A stretch of 26,544 bases of DNA from an uncultured Azospirillum sp. (GTDB lineage Bacteria; Pseudomonadota; Alphaproteobacteria; RF32; CAG-239): contig UQCS01000021.1 in NCBI GenBank assembly GCA_900539605.1, forward strand, positions 1 to 26,544, given 5' to 3'. Shown here piece by piece: positions 22,157-26,544 of the stretch. Under the pieces are notes generated by a model. It was given only the letters and a program-made list of their open reading frames with translations, did not search any database and was not told the DNA's origin. Both the position numbers and the translations under genes were made by a program. How positions within the stretch are numbered: position 1 is the stretch's first letter; each line of letters opens with the position of its first letter.

Positions 22157-25100
22157 TTTTCCCTCCCTGCCCGTCATCAAGGGTAATGCCGTCTGCCAGC
22201 TTCGGATCCGGTTTAAACTTATAGCCGCCGGACCATTCCTTAATTTGTTCAAACAAAGCAAAATATGCCGGAATAAAAATGATTCCGATCACGGTTGCCG
22301 CAATCATGCCGTAAAAGACCGAAGTCCCGATCGCAATCTGACTTGAAGCACCGGCACCTTTGGCAATAATCATCGGAAACACACCCAAAATAAACGTAAG
22401 CGCCGTCATCAACACTGCCCGAAAACGTTCCGACGCCCCTTTAACCGACGCTTCAAGAATACTGGCGCCGTCTTCCCGGTAAGCTTTGGTAAACTCCACG
22501 ATCAAAATCGCATTTTTTGCCGCCAGACCGATCAGCATGACCAAACCGAGCTGGGCATAGATACTCAGCGGCTGTCCCATCAAATGCAATCCGGCCAACG
22601 CGCCCAAAATAGCAAAAATTGTCGAGAACATGACCGAAAAAGCCAGCATCCAGCTTTCGTAAAGCGCCACCAAAAACAAATAACAAAAAACCAGTGCCAG
22701 CATAATCAGAAAAATCACCAGCCCCGAGGCTTCCACTTCCTGCAGACTCAATCCGGTCCACGCAATTGTATATTCGGTGGGCGAAAGCGTTTCCCGCGCC
22801 GTCTTCTCAACGGTGGCAATCGCGGTTCCGGTACTGGTGCCTTTGGCCGCTTCGGCGGTTACCGACGCGTCGGTATACTGGTTATAACGTTTAATAATCT
22901 TGGGCATCATTACTGTCCTCACATCGGCAAAACTGCCGATACGAATCATCTGCCCGCTACCCGAACGCACATACATGTTTTTAACATCTTCAATCTTGCC
23001 GCGAAACGTATAATCGGCCTGAATAATTACTTTGTTCACCTGTCCGGTCAGCGTAATATTGTTGACATAGCGCGAACCAAGATTGTTTTGCAGGGTTGCA
23101 AATAATTCAGCCACCTGAATCCCGTAGGCTTCAAGTTTAGTCCGGTCAATGTCCAAATACAGGTGCGGCGCATCGGCGGTATAAACGCTGAAAGCATAGG
23201 CCAGTGAAGGATCACTGTTCAGTTTGCCCAAAAACTGCTGCAAATGCTCAAACATCTGATTAGAACTGATCTCCTGATTAACCGCCAGAAACTCCAACGA
23301 CAAACCGCTGCTGTTACCGATTCCCGGAATGGCCGGCGGTGCAAAGAAATTAAGGCTGACATCATTGCGCCCGGCAAACTTCTTTGTCAATTCCGCCGTG
23401 ATCGACTCAATCGACAATTGCGGTGAAGTTCGCTGTGCCCACGGCTTGAGGCCAATAACTCCCATCGCAACGTTTTCACCGGCACCACCCAACAGACTGT
23501 ACCCGGCCACGCTGATAAAATACTGCACACCGTCAACCTTCATTGCCCCATCGGCAATTTGCGCCAACACCCGGTTGGTCTGGTTAATGCTTGCGGTATC
23601 GGGCAACTGCAGGTTGGCAAAAACAATACCCTGATCTTCTTCGGGCAAAAAAGAGGTCGGCGTCAGCTTAAACCCGACCGCCAGCACCGCAATCGTTATC
23701 GCTGTTACAACCACGGTTACCATAAGCTTGGAAGAAAAATACTTGACTGCGCCCAAATACTTTTCCTTGCCGCGATCAATAACATCATCAAACCATTTGA
23801 AAAAACCTCGCGGCTGTTCCTGCTCGTCACCGCGCAGAAAAATAGCACACAACGACGGGCTGAGGGTCAACGCATTAAACGCCGAAAACACAATCGAAGT
23901 GGCAATTGTTACCGCAAACTGCTGATAAATCTTACCGGTAATCCCGGCCATCAGGCCGACCGGCACAAAAATCGACAACAAAACAAAAGTGGTGGCAATA
24001 ATGGCGCTGCCAATCTGCTGCATGGCCTTGATCGCGGCACTGTGAGAGTCCATCTTTTCATACACCATCAAATACTGTACCCGTTCCACCACGATAATCG
24101 CATCGTCAACCACCAACCCGATTGCCAAAATCATCGCAAACAAAGTTAAAATATTGATGTCAAACCCCAAGGTATAAATCACCGCAAAGGTCGCGATCAG
24201 CGAGACCGGAATCGTAATCAGCGGAATCAGCGTTGTTTTGGCTTTTTGCAAAAAGATATAAGTGACCAACACCACCAGAGCAAAAGTAATGATCAGGGTT
24301 TCGATAATTCCGGCAATCGAAGAACGGACATACAAGGTCGAATCATAAGCCACCTTCAACTCCATATCATCGCCAAACGTCTTTTGCAGCGCCGCAATTT
24401 CTTTGCCAACGTTATTCATAATATCCAACGAATTTGAACCCGGCGTTTGACTCAAAGCCATAATCACCGCCGGCGCATTGTCAAACTTGGCGTTCATCGC
24501 ATAGGTGTCGGCGCCGAGTTCAATTCGGGAGACGTCCTTTAAGCGGACAATACCGCCGTTTTCAGAAGTGGTGACCACGATATTATTGAAATCGTCGACC
24601 GTATTAAGCAAACCTTCGGCGGTCAGCGATAATACAAGGTTGGTTCCCTGCGGACTGGGCGCGGTACCGATGCCGCCGACCGAGGCCTGAACATTCTGGC
24701 TTTTAATGATATTGACAATATCCGAACTGTTGAGTCCCAGCGACGAGATCTTTTCGGCATTCAACCAAATCCGCATGCTGTACTGCGGGCCGAAAATCTG
24801 CACATTGCCGATCCCGTTCACCCGTGACAGCGGATTTTTTAAATAAGCATAAGCATAGTTGCTTAAATACAGATCGTCATAAGTGTTTTGCGGCGACCGC
24901 AACGCCAACAGCGCCAGCATATTCGACATTTCCGTCGTAACTTCCAACCCTTCTTGCTGTACGATATCCGGCAATTGCGACATCACCTGCTGGATTCGGT
25001 TCTGTACTTTAACCTGCGCAATATCGGGATCAGTGCCGATGTTGAAAGTAATTGTCAATTTGTAACTGCCGTCATCATTAGAGCTGGAAGTCATATACAG

Positions 25101-25328
25101 CATATTTTCCACCCCGTTGATCTGGTTTTCGATCGGCACCGCTACCGTATCGACCACCACTTGAGCGCCGGCGCCCGGATACGACGTGCTGACGACAATT
25201 TGCGGCGGCGTAATCTGCGGATACTGGGAAACCGGAAGCACCGCAATCGCCAGTATGCCCAGCAAGACCATGATAATCGAAACCACACCGGCAAAACGCG
25301 GCCGGTCAATAAAATACTCCGAAAACAT
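22149..25328 (-). CDS. RND efflux pump permease, HAE1 (AcrB/MexB) family
   Basis: The proton-driven inner-membrane pump of a tripartite exporter; 1059 aa, full length. The N-terminus DRPRFAGVVSIIMVLLGILA and PVSQYPQITPPQI are hallmark sequences. The proton-relay aspartates are intact in GLVVDDAIIVVERVQ, and the relay lysine lies in LAAKNAILIVEF. Twelve transmembrane helices and two large periplasmic loops fit the family. The order adaptor-pump-outer factor matches mexAB-oprM. The start shares one base with the adaptor stop (TGATG). Substrates cannot be read from sequence; drugs, bile salts or other amphiphiles are usual. Confidence 0.97.
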   Translation of the reverse strand: MFSEYFIDRPRFAGVVSIIMVLLGILAIAVLPVSQYPQITPPQIVVSTSYPGAGAQVVVDTVAVPIENQINGVENMLYMTSSSNDDGSYKLTITFNIGTDPDIAQVKVQNRIQQVMSQLPDIVQQEGLEVTTEMSNMLALLALRSPQNTYDDLYLSNYAYAYLKNPLSRVNGIGNVQIFGPQYSMRIWLNAEKISSLGLNSSDIVNIIKSQNVQASVGGIGTAPSPQGTNLVLSLTAEGLLNTVDDFNNIVVTTSENGGIVRLKDVSRIELGADTYAMNAKFDNAPAVIMALSQTPGSNSLDIMNNVGKEIAALQKTFGDDMELKVAYDSTLYVRSSIAGIIETLIITFALVVLVTYIFLQKAKTTLIPLITIPVSLIATFAVIYTLGFDINILTLFAMILAIGLVVDDAIIVVERVQYLMVYEKMDSHSAAIKAMQQIGSAIIATTFVLLSIFVPVGLMAGITGKIYQQFAVTIATSIVFSAFNALTLSPSLCAIFLRGDEQEQPRGFFKWFDDVIDRGKEKYLGAVKYFSSKLMVTVVVTAITIAVLAVGFKLTPTSFLPEEDQGIVFANLQLPDTASINQTNRVLAQIADGAMKVDGVQYFISVAGYSLLGGAGENVAMGVIGLKPWAQRTSPQLSIESITAELTKKFAGRNDVSLNFFAPPAIPGIGNSSGLSLEFLAVNQEISSNQMFEHLQQFLGKLNSDPSLAYAFSVYTADAPHLYLDIDRTKLEAYGIQVAELFATLQNNLGSRYVNNITLTGQVNKVIIQADYTFRGKIEDVKNMYVRSGSGQMIRIGSFADVRTVMMPKIIKRYNQYTDASVTAEAAKGTSTGTAIATVEKTARETLSPTEYTIAWTGLSLQEVEASGLVIFLIMLALVFCYLFLVALYESWMLAFSVMFSTIFAILGALAGLHLMGQPLSIYAQLGLVMLIGLAAKNAILIVEFTKAYREDGASILEASVKGASERFRAVLMTALTFILGVFPMIIAKGAGASSQIAIGTSVFYGMIAATVIGIIFIPAYFALFEQIKEWSGGYKFKPDPKLADGITLDDGQGGKNE

Positions 25329-26476
25329 CAGTTCTTCTCCTCTGCCGCGGCGGCGCTTTTCAACGTAATTTTAAATTTTCCGGCTTCGTCCTGCGCATTC
25401 ATGCGCTCAAGAACAATGTTATCACCCGGCTTAAAGGTATTTTTCAAAACATAATTATTATTTCCGTATTCGCTTAAGATCTCAGCCCTTACCTTACTGA
25501 TGCGGTCACCGTCCGCCACATAAACATAATTGCCGTCCGGTTCAAGGTAGACCAGATTTTTGCGCACCACGATTCCGCGATATTTTTTTTCAACCAAAAC
25601 ATCAACATAAGCATTGGCCACCAGCAGCTTGTCGGGGTTGGCAAAATCGGCGTAAACCGCTATTGAATTGGTCGCCCGGTCAATCTGATTATCGGCATAG
25701 CGAAATTCTCCCGCCTGCGGATAAATCTTGCCGTCCGCCAGCTTCAGCCTAATATTTTCGCCTTCAAACATTTTGGCACGTCCGGCCTCGTCCAGATAAT
25801 CCTTATCGGTAATCGAAAACACCACCCGGATCGGATTATACTGAATCACCGACAATAAAACGCTTTGCGGCGAAACATAATCGCCGACCGAAAGCGCCAC
25901 ATCTCCGACCACACCGTCAATTGTCGCTTTCACAATCGTATAATTGTAATTAACTTCGGCCTGCATACGGGTTGCTTCGGCCTGAGACAAAGCCGCCCGC
26001 GCCGATAAGTAAGAGGCTTTGGCATTGTCGATTTCGGTCTTGGAAACGGCCCGTGTTCCCGCCTTTTGTATCCTCTGGTAATAAACATCGCTGTTATTGT
26101 AGGTTGCCTGAGCCTGAGCCACCGACGCCGACGCTGCATCCAGCTGCGCTTTGTACTCGGCCTGATTAATAATCAGCAAAACATCGCCCGACTTCACCTC
26201 CGAACCGCCTTTTACCCTGATATCGTCAATAAAACCACTGATATACGGCCGCACGCTGACATCGTTAATCGGTGTCACATAACCGATATAGCCCTTATCG
26301 ACCGTCACTTCGCGCTCGGCCAGCGGCGCGGCGGAAATGGTTCGTTCCGAATCCTTCGGTTGCGGTTCGGGTGTTTTTTGATAATGATGCCATCCCCAAT
26401 ATCCGATCACGATCAGTACCGCAAAAAGTAAAACAGAGAACCAGCTGGTATCTTTTTTTCCACCGTTTTCGTTCAT
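25328..26476 (-). CDS. RND efflux periplasmic adaptor (membrane fusion protein)
   Basis: An AcrA/MexA-type adaptor of 382 aa linking pump and outer-membrane channel. Unlike AcrA it has no lipobox; residues ~11-29 (WFSVLLFAVLIVIGYWGW) form an uncleaved membrane anchor. The lipoyl-like domain is split (VRPYISGFIDDIRVKGGSEVKSGDVLLII and ATIDGVVGDVALSVGDYVSPQ) around an alpha hairpin (AQLDAASASVAQAQATYNN). A beta-barrel domain and an Ala/Glu/Lys-rich tail follow. It is the first gene of the efflux operon; AAGGAA precedes the ATG. A TetR-type regulator would be expected upstream but lies outside the window if present. Confidence 0.95.
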   Translation of the reverse strand: MNENGGKKDTSWFSVLLFAVLIVIGYWGWHHYQKTPEPQPKDSERTISAAPLAEREVTVDKGYIGYVTPINDVSVRPYISGFIDDIRVKGGSEVKSGDVLLIINQAEYKAQLDAASASVAQAQATYNNSDVYYQRIQKAGTRAVSKTEIDNAKASYLSARAALSQAEATRMQAEVNYNYTIVKATIDGVVGDVALSVGDYVSPQSVLLSVIQYNPIRVVFSITDKDYLDEAGRAKMFEGENIRLKLADGKIYPQAGEFRYADNQIDRATNSIAVYADFANPDKLLVANAYVDVLVEKKYRGIVVRKNLVYLEPDGNYVYVADGDRISKVRAEILSEYGNNNYVLKNTFKPGDNIVLERMNAQDEAGKFKITLKSAAAAEEKN

Positions 26477-26501
26477 CAGACGTATTCCTTCAATTTGCTA
26501 A

Positions 26502-26532
26502 TTTATAACTAAAATATAAATAATGAAGGCAA
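26502..26532 (-). promoter_or_regulatory. Possible promoter of the efflux operon
   Basis: On the minus strand, TTGCCT (26527-26532) and TATAAA (26502-26507) with a 19 bp spacer, about 26 bp upstream of the adaptor start codon. The two copies of AATTTGC/GCAAATT flanking this region (about 26492 and 26529) might be operator half-sites. Weak evidence. Confidence 0.3.
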
Positions 26533-26544
26533 ATTCTAATTCAA

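Noticed and set aside
22157..22261. 35-residue extension of the outer-membrane factor
   Set aside because: It would bury the lipoprotein signal peptide; the ATG at 22156 has a strong ribosome site.

Overview
The window looks like chromosome of an anaerobic or fermentative alphaproteobacterium. The alphaproteobacterial signs are a divergent pair (a DUF6476-type small membrane protein facing rluD), rluD-rpoH synteny, xseB-ispA synteny, and a GST-fold protein ending in the LDF tail typical of FzlA. A full-length pyruvate:ferredoxin oxidoreductase (nifJ) points to anaerobic metabolism. Host-associated uncultured alphaproteobacteria would fit, but that placement is inference. No tRNA, rRNA, CRISPR array, insertion sequence or integrase is visible.

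Layout. 1-1250: terminators, two small membrane-protein genes (106 aa on -, 47 aa on +) and a ~400 bp pyrimidine-rich stretch holding a 119 bp direct repeat of period 139. 1255-4836 (-): nifJ, divergent from a small lipoprotein gene (5017, +). 5337-7599: a HAD-IIA phosphatase-like gene (-), a tRNA1(Val) m6A37 methyltransferase-like gene (+), and a degenerate GGDEF protein (-) whose 3' end overlaps the methyltransferase gene tail to tail. 7627-9668 (-): rpoH and rluD.

9748-17039 (+) is the most unusual part. A DUF6476-like gene and a 304 aa protein of unknown function lead into a 552 aa helical protein, two tandem paralogous membrane proteins sharing a WHFDI motif (174 and 513 aa; the larger has an Arg/Asp-rich linker and an unknown C-terminal domain), and a complete VirD4/TraG-type coupling ATPase. 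The run ends at a strong terminator (17044-17067). No relaxase or VirB-type channel gene is present, so this is either a coupling-protein module of a type IV secretion system encoded elsewhere or a separate export device.

17120-20756: an ArsR-family regulator (-) shares a palindromic promoter region with an xseB-ispA-periplasmic binding protein operon (+). A FzlA-like GST-fold protein and a lipoprotein follow behind a good sigma70-type promoter. 20759-26476 (-): a complete tripartite RND efflux operon (adaptor, HAE1 pump, outer-membrane factor) with overlapping start and stop codons.
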